The notes beneath the pieces were generated by a model. It saw only the letters and a list, made by a program, of their open reading frames with translations. It had not been told where the DNA came from and did not search any database. From the NCBI GenBank assembly GCA_964446955.1, contig CAYUQJ010000003.1, positions 124,001-188,000 on the forward strand: DNA of 64,000 nucleotides, read 5' to 3'. Source of the stretch: Leptolinea sp964446955. Its GTDB lineage: Bacteria > Chloroflexota > Anaerolineae > Anaerolineales > Anaerolineaceae. The position numbers and the translations under genes were made by a program. Of this stretch, positions 19,425 through 27,571 are shown piece by piece (the stretch's first letter is position 1; the number at the start of each line of letters is the position of its first letter).

Positions 19425-19436
19425 TAGGACGGCGCT

Positions 19437-19952
19437 ATGGGACTTATCCCCGACCCTGCGAGAGATCTTATTCTTTTAGAACATATAGAACAAAATCCCG
19501 ATGCTACACAGGCCAATCTGGCGGCGCAGGTGGGAGTTGCCGTTGGAACAGTAAACTGGCATTTAAAGCGTTTGGTTGCAAAAGGGTATGTAAAGGTTCG
19601 GCACGCGGAACGGCGAAAATTGCGATACATCATTACGCCGGAGGGTATCGCTTTGCGGGCCAATCTGACTATGGACTATATCCAAAATTCTTTTCGCCTG
19701 TACCGGCTTGTTCGTGAGCGGATGGAAGCTACGTTACACCAGGTCAGGCAGGAAGGATTTGATCGGGTGATTCTGGTGGGCGGCGGTGATGTGGCTGACG
19801 TCTGTAAGTTAACCTGCGCCGATAAGGGTGTTCAAATAATTGAAAAAGGTGATGTGCCAGTCCTTACGATCAACGGATTGAAGATATTTATTAATTGGCC
19901 TGACCAGCCAGACCCAATAATGAAACCGGCTGATCATACCGAAATTTCTTAA
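19437..19952 (+). CDS. Winged-helix transcriptional regulator with unknown C-terminal domain
   Basis: 171 residues. Residues about 8-70 form a winged-helix DNA-binding domain: QANLAAQVGVAVGTVNWHL is the helix-turn-helix and VRHAERRKLRYIITPEG the wing. After a helical linker, residues about 108-155 have a small Rossmann-like pattern, RVILVGGGDVADV, with Cys123 and Cys127 in CKLTC. The C-terminal part may sense a ligand, perhaps a nucleotide sugar or redox state; this is speculation. AGGA at 19426-19429 supports the ATG. The gene heads the second glycan operon behind a strong promoter and an inverted repeat, so it likely controls the operon and itself. Confidence 0.82.
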   Translation: MGLIPDPARDLILLEHIEQNPDATQANLAAQVGVAVGTVNWHLKRLVAKGYVKVRHAERRKLRYIITPEGIALRANLTMDYIQNSFRLYRLVRERMEATLHQVRQEGFDRVILVGGGDVADVCKLTCADKGVQIIEKGDVPVLTINGLKIFINWPDQPDPIMKPADHTEIS

Positions 19953-19984
19953 AGAAACTACCTGGAAGGAGACAGTCAAAAACC

Positions 19985-20950
19985 ATGACATCAATAGTAA
20001 GCCAGGATTTTTGGAGATCAAAGCGGATTTGTGTGACCGGTGGCGCCGGTTTTTTGGGTTCATTCATTGTTGAAAAGCTAAAGCAGCGTGGAGCACAGGA
20101 TATTTTTATTCCGACCATTGACAAGTATGACCTTGTTAATGGCAATGATGTGCGCCGTATGCTTGATGAAAGTAAACCGGATATCGTGATCCATCTGGCA
20201 GCACAGGTGGGCGGTATCGGTGCCAACAGAGAGCATCCGGCTGAATTTGTTTATTCCAACGCCATGATGGGTTTACAGCTTATACACGAATCATGGAAAC
20301 GATCGATCGAGAAATTCGTTTGCCTTGGCACGATATGCGCCTATCCGAAATTCACTCCGGTTCCGTTTAAAGAAGAAAACTTATGGAATGGGTATCCCGA
20401 AGAGACCAATGCTCCCTACGGTCTGGCGAAAAAGTTACTTCTGGTGCAATCGCAGGCGTATCGACAGCAATATGGTTTCAATTCCATATATCTCCTCCCG
20501 GTGAATCTTTACGGTCCTCGTGATAATTTTCATCTTGAAAGCTCACATGTAATTCCAGCCCTGATACGCAAATGTGTGGAAGCACAGGAAGCAGGCGCGG
20601 ACTCGATAGAAGTTTGGGGTGATGGTTCTCCGACCCGAGAATTCCTCTATGTGGAAGACGCGGCGGAAGCTATCCTTATGGCGACAGAAAAGTATGATGG
20701 GCCGGAACCAGTCAATTTGGGTTCCGGTAACGAAATTGCCATAAAAGATCTGCTTGAATTGATAGTCCGACTAACCGGTTTTGAAGGCAAGATCCTGTGG
20801 GATACCAGTAAACCAAACGGTCAGCCACGGCGAGGTTTGGATACAACACGTGCCTGGGAGTACTTCGGTTTCAGAGCGCAGATGAGCTTTGAAGATGGTC
20901 TTCGCCGAACGATTGATTGGTATCGTGCGAATAAAGATGCGATCAAATAA
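19985..20950 (+). CDS. GDP-L-fucose synthase-like epimerase/reductase
   Basis: Extended SDR of 321 residues with an NADP-binding motif GGAGFLGS (about 19-26) and Tyr-Lys in PYGLAKK. It also has the GDP-fucose-synthase-like segments GTICAYPKFTPVPFKEE, NLYGPRDNF and SHVIPALIRK. In characterised Fcl/WcaG enzymes the first of these reads GSSC, with a catalytic Ser and an assisting Cys; here the Cys is kept and the Ser is Thr. No gmd (GDP-mannose dehydratase) is in the window, so the substrate could be another 4-keto nucleotide sugar. A GGAGA sequence lies about 13 bases before the ATG. Confidence 0.82.
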   Translation: MTSIVSQDFWRSKRICVTGGAGFLGSFIVEKLKQRGAQDIFIPTIDKYDLVNGNDVRRMLDESKPDIVIHLAAQVGGIGANREHPAEFVYSNAMMGLQLIHESWKRSIEKFVCLGTICAYPKFTPVPFKEENLWNGYPEETNAPYGLAKKLLLVQSQAYRQQYGFNSIYLLPVNLYGPRDNFHLESSHVIPALIRKCVEAQEAGADSIEVWGDGSPTREFLYVEDAAEAILMATEKYDGPEPVNLGSGNEIAIKDLLELIVRLTGFEGKILWDTSKPNGQPRRGLDTTRAWEYFGFRAQMSFEDGLRRTIDWYRANKDAIK

Positions 20951-20966
20951 AGGCCGGTAACGCAAT

Positions 20967-21827
20967 ATGACCGTTGATGGCAACACCCTGATAAAAGCTG
21001 AAACAGCCCGCACTGTGCTTATTAAACCAAGTGGCGGCTGGACGGCATTGAACCTGAAGGACCTCTGGGTTTATCGGGAACTCGTATATTTTTTGACGTG
21101 GCGTAATCTCAAGGTGCGGTATAAACAAACGGCTCTGGGTGCGGCATGGGCTATTTTGCAACCATTCCTGACAATGGTGGTTTTCAGTATCTTTTTTGGC
21201 AATCTGGCCAAGGTCCCCTCGGATGGAGTACCGTACCCCATTTTTTCCTATACGGCTTTATTACCATGGACATTATTCTCCAAAGCCCTTTCTGACGCGG
21301 CTCATTCTCTGGTTCAAAGCAGTCATATGATCACCAAGGTGTATTTTCCCCGGTTGATCCTGCCCCTGGCTTCCATTTTGTCCGGTTTGGTGGATTTCGC
21401 CCTGGCATTTATTGTGCTCTTTGGCATGATGTTGTTTTACGGGATTTATCCGACCAGTGCTGTGTGGACATTGCCGCTCTTTGTGCTGCTGGCCATGGTC
21501 ACCGCGTTGGGTGTAGGCATATGGCTTTCGGCCATGAATGTTCTTTATCGGGATATCGGGTATGTTCTTCCGTTTCTTACCCAATTTTGGATGACGCTAA
21601 CGCCAATAGCGTATCCGGCCAGCCTTCTGCCGGAAAAATGGCGGCTATTGTACGCGCTGAATCCCATGACGGGTGTGGTCGAAGGATTCCGATGGGCTTT
21701 GCTGGGCTCAACAACCAGCGCGCCGACCGGTATGCTGGCTGTTTCCACCGGTATTTCAGTCGTATTGTTAATCACGGGTTTGTATTACTTCCGAAGAATG
21801 GAACGGCGTTTTGCCGATATGGTGTAG
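20967..21827 (+). CDS. wzm: ABC transporter permease for polysaccharide export (Wzm)
   Basis: ABC-2 type permease of 286 residues with six predicted membrane segments. The amphipathic N-terminal helix WRNLKVRYKQTALGAAW and the following YTALLPWTLFSKAL are typical of Wzm/KpsM/TagG exporters. It pairs with the ATPase that starts two bases after its stop. It would form the channel that moves a finished lipid-linked glycan across the cytoplasmic membrane. Confidence 0.93.
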   Translation: MTVDGNTLIKAETARTVLIKPSGGWTALNLKDLWVYRELVYFLTWRNLKVRYKQTALGAAWAILQPFLTMVVFSIFFGNLAKVPSDGVPYPIFSYTALLPWTLFSKALSDAAHSLVQSSHMITKVYFPRLILPLASILSGLVDFALAFIVLFGMMLFYGIYPTSAVWTLPLFVLLAMVTALGVGIWLSAMNVLYRDIGYVLPFLTQFWMTLTPIAYPASLLPEKWRLLYALNPMTGVVEGFRWALLGSTTSAPTGMLAVSTGISVVLLITGLYYFRRMERRFADMV

Positions 21828-21829
21828 TT

Positions 21830-23101
21830 ATGAGCGATATTGCCATCCATGCAGAAAACCTTGGAAAACAATACACAATCGGACAACGACCGGCCGCGTA
21901 TACTACGCTCCGAGAATCCATATCGACAGCTTTTTCGTCTCCTGTCAAACGGTTGACCGCGGGTAACGGATCTGACAATAAGTTCTGGGCTTTGCGTGAT
22001 GTCTCATTCGATGTGATGAAAGGTCAGGTCCTTGGCGTCATCGGACGCAATGGGGCCGGGAAGAGTACTCTTTTGAAATTGCTTTCCCGTGTAACTGAGC
22101 CAACGGAAGGCAAGGCTGTGATCAATGGGAGAGTTGGATCGCTGCTGGAAGTCGGGACCGGTTTCCACCCCGAATTGACCGGACGCGAGAATATCTCATT
22201 GAACGGAGCCATTCTGGGAATGAAACACACGGAAGTGGAGCGTAAATTTGATGAAATCGTTTCATTTGCGGAAGTGGAACAGTTCATCGATACCCCGGTT
22301 AAGCGCTATTCCAGTGGTATGTATCTGAGACTGGCGTTCGCCGTGGCTGCTCATTTGGAACCAGAAATTCTGGTTGTGGATGAAGTCCTGGCAGTTGGCG
22401 ACGCGGAATTTCAGAGAAAATGTCTGGGAAAAATGAGCGATGTGGCTCATCAGGGACGGACTGTGTTGTTTGTCAGCCACAATATGTCAGCCATCTTGCG
22501 GTTGACTGACGAGACCATCGTGATCGAGAAGGGGCATCTGGCCATGCGCGCCCCAACGCCGCAGGCCGTTGATTATTACCTGTCAGCGGGCTTTTCCCAG
22601 GAAGGCCAACGATTATGGCAACCCGATGAGGTTCCCGCAGACGCGGCTCCATTCAAACCGATTGCCATCCGAGTTCGCAATCCACGTGGGGATGTTGTTG
22701 ATACATTGCGCTCAACAGAACCTGTTGAAGTGGAAGTTGAGTATGAATTGGATGCCCCGATCACCGGGTTACGGGTGGGTATCTATTTGTTGAGTATGCG
22801 GGGAGAGTACATCATGACATCCTTTGATACGGATAGTCCTGAGCAGTATGATGAATTCTCTGTCCGCAAGGCGGGCCATTACATAAGCCGTTGCACGTTG
22901 CCGGAAGAATTGTTGAATGAAGGCCGGTTCATGCTGGCGGTTAATGCCAGTACGTTCCGGGTAAAACGGTATTTTCAAGATGAACAGGCCCTTACTTTTA
23001 ATATTGACGCGGCGGGAGCACCTGGAATGCACTGGCCGGAGCCCCGGCTGGGGCCCATCCGCCCGCGTCTGACATGGAACATTGAGGCGGTGGAGAGATG
23101 A
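21830..23101 (+). CDS. wzt: ABC transporter ATPase for polysaccharide export (Wzt)
   Basis: 423 residues from the ATG at 21830. The nucleotide-binding domain has Walker A GRNGAGKST (about 72-80), signature YSSGMYLRLA (about 158-167) and Walker B EILVVDEVLAVGD (about 178-190). From about residue 250 a beta-rich C-terminal domain follows, as in Wzt proteins that recognise the modified end of the exported glycan. The frame stays open upstream of 21830, but that stretch overlaps wzm and has no family similarity. The Wzt C-terminal domain suggests chain-end recognition before export. Confidence 0.93.
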   Translation: MSDIAIHAENLGKQYTIGQRPAAYTTLRESISTAFSSPVKRLTAGNGSDNKFWALRDVSFDVMKGQVLGVIGRNGAGKSTLLKLLSRVTEPTEGKAVINGRVGSLLEVGTGFHPELTGRENISLNGAILGMKHTEVERKFDEIVSFAEVEQFIDTPVKRYSSGMYLRLAFAVAAHLEPEILVVDEVLAVGDAEFQRKCLGKMSDVAHQGRTVLFVSHNMSAILRLTDETIVIEKGHLAMRAPTPQAVDYYLSAGFSQEGQRLWQPDEVPADAAPFKPIAIRVRNPRGDVVDTLRSTEPVEVEVEYELDAPITGLRVGIYLLSMRGEYIMTSFDTDSPEQYDEFSVRKAGHYISRCTLPEELLNEGRFMLAVNASTFRVKRYFQDEQALTFNIDAAGAPGMHWPEPRLGPIRPRLTWNIEAVER

Positions 23102-24720
23102 CAGCGGCGGCAGCAGGTAAAGATGTTGTAAAAGAGATTTTAGGGCAGATTCCCTTCACGGTAGAGCTATACTGGCTTCTCCGTCAGCGGGGAAGGTCGC
23201 TCAACAGCCATTTCAGTTTACGCCATTTGCAAGACGCTCTTCCGGAGCTGGTGAAAGACGCAACAGAATTGCGGAAGACGGCTCCCGCAGGCAAGAAAGT
23301 TTTTATTTTTGCCACCCTTCATTACTGGATTGAACATGCCGCTCTGACGGGGATTTCCCTCGCGGCTCAGGGGCATAATGTCACCCTGGGATATCTGGCT
23401 CAATCTGATTGGCAGAAACCGATCAGCCGGTTTGACCTGAGGCGGCAGGATCTGTATGCCCGGAAGATCTTGACCAACGCTGAATCCGTGATGAAATCCG
23501 TATCTTTTGTCAGCTCAAGGATACCATTCGCGCCGGTATCAGATGAAATCAACCGGATCGTTGAACTTGTCAGCGAATTTGATACACAGTATTCCCTTCA
23601 GGTTGAAGAGGTGGATCATGATAATGAGGTTTACCAGCTTCGCCGGGAACGTAATGAAGAAGTAGCCCTTGTGGCGTACTCTTATCTGAAAGAAAACAAG
23701 CCAGATGTTGTCATTGTCCCAAATGGAACGATTCAGGAACTTGGAGTGGTTTATCGGATAGCCAGGTTGTTGAAAATTCCGGTTATCACATACGAATTTG
23801 GGGACCAGCGTCAGCGTATCTGGGTTGCTCAGAACACGGAAGTTATGCGACAGGAAACTGATGCCATGTGGCGTGCGCGTCAGACTATCCCTCTAAAAGA
23901 TGAGGAATTGGACCGGCTGCGCTCTATGCTGGTTGCCCGTCAGCATGGGGCTATGTGGGAGAATTTTGCCCGCCAGTGGCAGGGTACTCCAAAAACTGGT
24001 GGGGATGCCGCCCGAAAAGAGCTGGGACTGGATGAACGTCCGGTTGTTTTGTTGGCAACAAACGTGTTGGGTGACAGCCTGACCCTTGGAAGGCATATGT
24101 TCAGCAAGACGATGAGTGAATGGATCAGCCGGACCGTACAATATTTTGCCGGTCGTCCTGATGTTCAACTGGTTATCCGTGTCCATCCGGGTGAAGTTCT
24201 TACTCACGGCACGTCCATGGTAAAGGTTGTTCACGAAGTTTTTCCTAAGCTCCCAGAACACATCCGGCTCATTGCACCCACGGAAAAAGTGAATACCTAT
24301 GATCTGATCGAAGTGGCAGATGTTGGATTGGTATACACCACAACTGTTGGTCTTGAGATGGCCATGGCCGGTGTACCGGTCATTGTGGCAGCACAAACTC
24401 ATTATCGCAATCGTGGTTTCACGCTTGACCCTGATTCCTGGGTTACATACTACAAAACACTTGGACAGGTTTTACAGGACCCTGCAGGCCATCATTTGAA
24501 CCGGCAGCAGATAGAAAAGGCCTGGCAATATGCCTATCGCTGGTTCTTTGAATTTCCTCTTCCCTATCCATGGCATTTGGTCAGGATGTGGGATGATTAC
24601 AAAGCCCATCCGCTGAAAGATGTATTGGGACCGGAACGGGATAATGAATTCGATGCGACATTCCGTTATTTAACGGGCGAGCCAATAAACTGGGCGCCGG
24701 TAAATACCGATCAGGAGTAA
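23098..24720 (+). CDS. Capsule-type GT-B glycosyltransferase
   Basis: 540 residues in two Rossmann-like halves. The C-terminal half has VIRVHPGE (about 358) and a donor-site-like stretch NTYDLIEVADVGL followed by TTTVGLEMAMAGVP. These patterns are shared with capsule polysaccharide biosynthesis and CDP-glycerol glycerophosphotransferase-like proteins, and with the proteins at 34402 and 47746. ATGA overlap with wzt puts it in the export operon. The sugar is unknown; the fold similarity to Kdo and sialyl-type capsule enzymes makes an acidic sugar possible. Confidence 0.8.
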   Translation: MTAAAAGKDVVKEILGQIPFTVELYWLLRQRGRSLNSHFSLRHLQDALPELVKDATELRKTAPAGKKVFIFATLHYWIEHAALTGISLAAQGHNVTLGYLAQSDWQKPISRFDLRRQDLYARKILTNAESVMKSVSFVSSRIPFAPVSDEINRIVELVSEFDTQYSLQVEEVDHDNEVYQLRRERNEEVALVAYSYLKENKPDVVIVPNGTIQELGVVYRIARLLKIPVITYEFGDQRQRIWVAQNTEVMRQETDAMWRARQTIPLKDEELDRLRSMLVARQHGAMWENFARQWQGTPKTGGDAARKELGLDERPVVLLATNVLGDSLTLGRHMFSKTMSEWISRTVQYFAGRPDVQLVIRVHPGEVLTHGTSMVKVVHEVFPKLPEHIRLIAPTEKVNTYDLIEVADVGLVYTTTVGLEMAMAGVPVIVAAQTHYRNRGFTLDPDSWVTYYKTLGQVLQDPAGHHLNRQQIEKAWQYAYRWFFEFPLPYPWHLVRMWDDYKAHPLKDVLGPERDNEFDATFRYLTGEPINWAPVNTDQE

Positions 24721-24722
24721 TT

Positions 24723-25589
24723 GTGGAAGATAAAGATGTAAAACAGCAGGTCCGCGCATTTTATGACCAGGTTGGCTGGAAGACAGTCGGAGAAGGCGTC
24801 TATCAGAATGCCCGGTATGAAGACCTGCGACCAGTTTCACGCGAGTATATTCACCGTTGTCATTTACGTGTTAATCGACATTTAAACCCTTCAGGTGACC
24901 TGCTTTTGGATGTGGGTTCGGGACCGGTTCAATATCCGGAGTATCTTACCTATTCCGCTAATTATCATTACCGTGTCTGCCTGGATATATCCATCCTGGC
25001 GTTGAAGGAAGCCCGTACAAGGCTTGGTGATCATGGTTTGTTTGTTGTGGCAGACGCGGCCAACCTGCCGTTTAAAACGGGTTCATTTGATGGGTTGGTT
25101 TCATTGCATACGCTGCACCATCTCCCACTGCCGGAACAAAAAAAGGCTTATGTCGATTTCCTTCGGGTGTTGAAACCGGAAAAGACAGCCGTGGTGGTCA
25201 ATGGTTGGACAGATTCGTCTCTGATGCGGTTGGCCAAACCTTTCATACGATTTATGGAATGGTTTGGGAAAAAACTGACCGGACAACATGGTGAAGATAA
25301 AGAAACAGCTTTGAAATCTGCCTGTTATGGCGCAGAACCGCCTCGTAAAGAACCGACGGGCACATTTGTCAAAAAGTTTGACCCACAATGGTTAAAAAAC
25401 GAGATTGCACCCCTGGCAAAGTATGAGATTTTTTGTTGGCGCAGTGTAAATGTCCGTTATCTCCGAGCGGTTGTTCACAGAATAACGGGCGGTAAGATTT
25501 ATCTGAAACTGCTATATTTACTGGAAGAATGGTTCCCGCGATTTTACGGCGAAAAAGGGCAGTATCCCTTGATCGTCTTGCATAAATAA
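24723..25589 (+). CDS. Class I SAM-dependent methyltransferase
   Basis: 288 residues. Motif I is LLLDVGSGPVQYPEYL (about 60-75); the acidic loop CLDISILAL and FDGLVSLHTLHHLP are further methyltransferase signatures. The start is GTG, two bases after the previous stop, with AGGAG at 24713-24717. The export-coupled position suggests methylation of the glycan, possibly as a chain-terminating mark read by the Wzt C-terminal domain (inference from O-antigen systems). Other acceptors are possible. Confidence 0.83.
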   Translation: MEDKDVKQQVRAFYDQVGWKTVGEGVYQNARYEDLRPVSREYIHRCHLRVNRHLNPSGDLLLDVGSGPVQYPEYLTYSANYHYRVCLDISILALKEARTRLGDHGLFVVADAANLPFKTGSFDGLVSLHTLHHLPLPEQKKAYVDFLRVLKPEKTAVVVNGWTDSSLMRLAKPFIRFMEWFGKKLTGQHGEDKETALKSACYGAEPPRKEPTGTFVKKFDPQWLKNEIAPLAKYEIFCWRSVNVRYLRAVVHRITGGKIYLKLLYLLEEWFPRFYGEKGQYPLIVLHK

Positions 25590-25601
25590 GGCGATATCGC
25601 C
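25590..25601. repeat. 12-bp perfect palindrome in a 29-bp gap
   Basis: GGCGATATCGCC lies directly after the stop codon at 25589 and before the ribosome binding site of the PseB-like gene. It has no T-run, so it is not a terminator. It could be a protein-binding or processing site, or chance. Confidence 0.4.
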
Positions 25602-25618
25602 AGAGGCTGGAGAGATAT

Positions 25619-26626
25619 ATGGATTGGTCTAAACAAGTTGTACTGGTTACCGGTGGTACCGGGTCGTTCGGAAAAAAGATGATCAAGATATTGCTGGAGG
25701 AATACCACCCGGCCAAGATCATCGTATACAGCCGTGATGAATTAAAACAACATGAAATGCGGGTGGCTGGTTATACCCATCCGAGCCTGCGTTATTTCAT
25801 TGGGGATGTGCGAGACCAGCAGCGTCTGCGCCGGGCATTTAACGGTGTCAGCCTGGTTGTCCATGCTGCAGCATTGAAACAGGTCCCGGCTTGTGAATAC
25901 AATCCCATGGAAGCCATCAAGACCAACATCCTGGGGTCAAGTAATGTAGTGGATGCCGCTTTGGATGCCGGAGTAGAGAAGGTGATCGCCTTATCCACCG
26001 ATAAAGCGGTTAATCCGGTCAACCTTTACGGGGCCACGAAACTGGCAGCCGAAAAATTATTTGTGCAGTCCAACGCCTATGCTGGTGGAACGGCCACCCG
26101 GTTTTCCTGTGTCCGGTATGGGAATGTGGTAGGAAGCCGCGGAAGTGTAGTCCCCATCTTTATTAAACAACGTCAGAATGGCACCCTGACGATCACGGAT
26201 GACCGTATGACCCGCTTCTGGATCTCGCTGGAGCAGGGTGTTCGGTTCACACTGCGTTGTTCCGAGCAAATGTTCGGGGGTGAAGTATTTGTGCCGAAAA
26301 TTCCCAGCACAACGATTCTTGACCTGGCGCGTGCGGTTGCACCTGAAGCCAGGGTGAACATTATAGGCATCCGGCCAGGCGAGAAATTGCACGAAGTTCT
26401 CATTTCAGACGACGAAAATCGGAATACTGTTGAATTGGACGACATGTTTGTGGTTCAACCGGCGGAAGCCCTGTGGTTTGGCCGGGAGTGGGAAAAGCGT
26501 GGAAAACCGCTGGCTGCCGATTTTCGCTACGCCAGTAATACGAACGACCAATGGCTGAACGTGGATCAGATACGGGAATTGGTCGCACCGTTCGAGAATA
26601 ATGGAGACGCAGGCCAGGCGGAATGA
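25619..26626 (+). CDS. pseB: UDP-GlcNAc 4,6-dehydratase, PseB-like
   Basis: Extended SDR of 335 residues. NAD-binding GGTGSFGK is at about 12-19. The segments YSRDELKQHEMR, AAALKQVPACEYNPMEA, STDKAVNPVNLYGATK and RYGNVVGSRGSVVP match PseB/FlaA1 dehydratases closely. The enzyme would make a 4-keto-6-deoxy UDP-HexNAc, the first step to pseudaminic-type sugars. GGAGAG precedes the ATG. The usual pathway partners PseC, PseH and PseG are not next to it; an RmlD-like reductase is. Confidence 0.88.
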   Translation: MDWSKQVVLVTGGTGSFGKKMIKILLEEYHPAKIIVYSRDELKQHEMRVAGYTHPSLRYFIGDVRDQQRLRRAFNGVSLVVHAAALKQVPACEYNPMEAIKTNILGSSNVVDAALDAGVEKVIALSTDKAVNPVNLYGATKLAAEKLFVQSNAYAGGTATRFSCVRYGNVVGSRGSVVPIFIKQRQNGTLTITDDRMTRFWISLEQGVRFTLRCSEQMFGGEVFVPKIPSTTILDLARAVAPEARVNIIGIRPGEKLHEVLISDDENRNTVELDDMFVVQPAEALWFGREWEKRGKPLAADFRYASNTNDQWLNVDQIRELVAPFENNGDAGQAE

Positions 26627-27543
26627 AACGGCTTTTGGTAACCGGAGCGAGTGGATTGCTGGGGATCAACCTGGCACTGCGTGAGTCAACGCGCTGGGAT
26701 GTTACCGGTATATCGAATTCGCATAGGTTAATGGGCGTTCCATTCAACGTAATTCCGGCCGATCTGTCGACCGATGGCATCATCGGGAATTTGATTGAGA
26801 CGAACAGGCCAGATGTTGTGCTTCATTGTGCCGCCATGGCCAACATCGATGAGTGCGAAAAGTCACCGGAAAAGGCAGCTCTTATCAACAGTATTGTCCC
26901 GGGTCGTCTGGCGGAAGTATGTTCCATCAAGGGAATAAAGTTGGTTCACCTTTCAACGGATGCCGTTTTTGATGGCAGCAAAGGTGATTATCTGGAAACG
27001 GATACTCCCCACCCACTTTCAGTTTATGCCCAGACCAAATTGGACGGAGAGAAAGCGGTATTGGATGTGTACCCTCAGGCAGTGGTGGCGCGGGTAAATT
27101 TCTACGGTTGGAGTTTGACCGGAAAACGCAGCCTGGCTGAATTTTTCTACAACAACCTGTCCGAGGGAAAATCCGTAAACGGTTTCACTGATGTGGAATT
27201 CTGCCCATTGTTTGTAGATCATCTCTCTGACCTGTTGATCCACCTTGCCCTGGGTTCACACAATGGAATATTTCATGTAGTCAGTCCAGTTGCGCTAAGC
27301 AAGTATGAATTTGGCTGCCGGATAGCAGAAGTGTTTGGATTGGATGACCGATTGATTAAACCGGTATCCGTATTGGATGGCGGACTTACAGCAAGAAGGT
27401 CTCCCAGATTAACGTTGAACACAGACAGGCTAAAAGAAGCGCTTCAGATCGTTCTACCCGGTGTGGAAGAAGGTATCCATGCCTTCGCTGAGCAGCACGC
27501 TGCCGGTTATCCTCAGCGTCTGCAAGGCTATTTATCTCAATAA
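26623..27543 (+). CDS. RmlD-like sugar reductase (SDR)
   Basis: 306 residues. It has GASGLLGINL (about 8-17), the RmlD-like segments HCAAMANIDECE and HLSTDAVFDG, and the catalytic YAQTK (about 136-140). The family reduces dTDP-4-keto-rhamnose; here, directly behind a 4,6-dehydratase (ATGA overlap), it may reduce the 4-keto group of the UDP-sugar made there. None of rmlA, rmlB or rmlC is in the window, so a rhamnose role has no support here. Confidence 0.8.
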   Translation: MKRLLVTGASGLLGINLALRESTRWDVTGISNSHRLMGVPFNVIPADLSTDGIIGNLIETNRPDVVLHCAAMANIDECEKSPEKAALINSIVPGRLAEVCSIKGIKLVHLSTDAVFDGSKGDYLETDTPHPLSVYAQTKLDGEKAVLDVYPQAVVARVNFYGWSLTGKRSLAEFFYNNLSEGKSVNGFTDVEFCPLFVDHLSDLLIHLALGSHNGIFHVVSPVALSKYEFGCRIAEVFGLDDRLIKPVSVLDGGLTARRSPRLTLNTDRLKEALQIVLPGVEEGIHAFAEQHAAGYPQRLQGYLSQ

Positions 27544-27571
27544 AGTGACCATTGACCTCGGAGGATCTGAT

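Noticed and set aside
21464..21829. Upstream extension of the wzt reading frame
   Set aside because: It overlaps wzm in another frame and has no ATPase-family similarity; the ATG at 21830 begins exactly where Wzt homologues begin.
26623..27543. RmlD-like gene as evidence for dTDP-rhamnose synthesis
   Set aside because: None of rmlA, rmlB or rmlC is present and the gene follows a UDP-GlcNAc dehydratase, so a rhamnose role is not supported here.
27461..27571. Upstream extension of the NeuB-like frame
   Set aside because: GGAGG is seven bases before the ATG at 27572, where the family's N terminus starts; the extension lies in the preceding gene and its gap.
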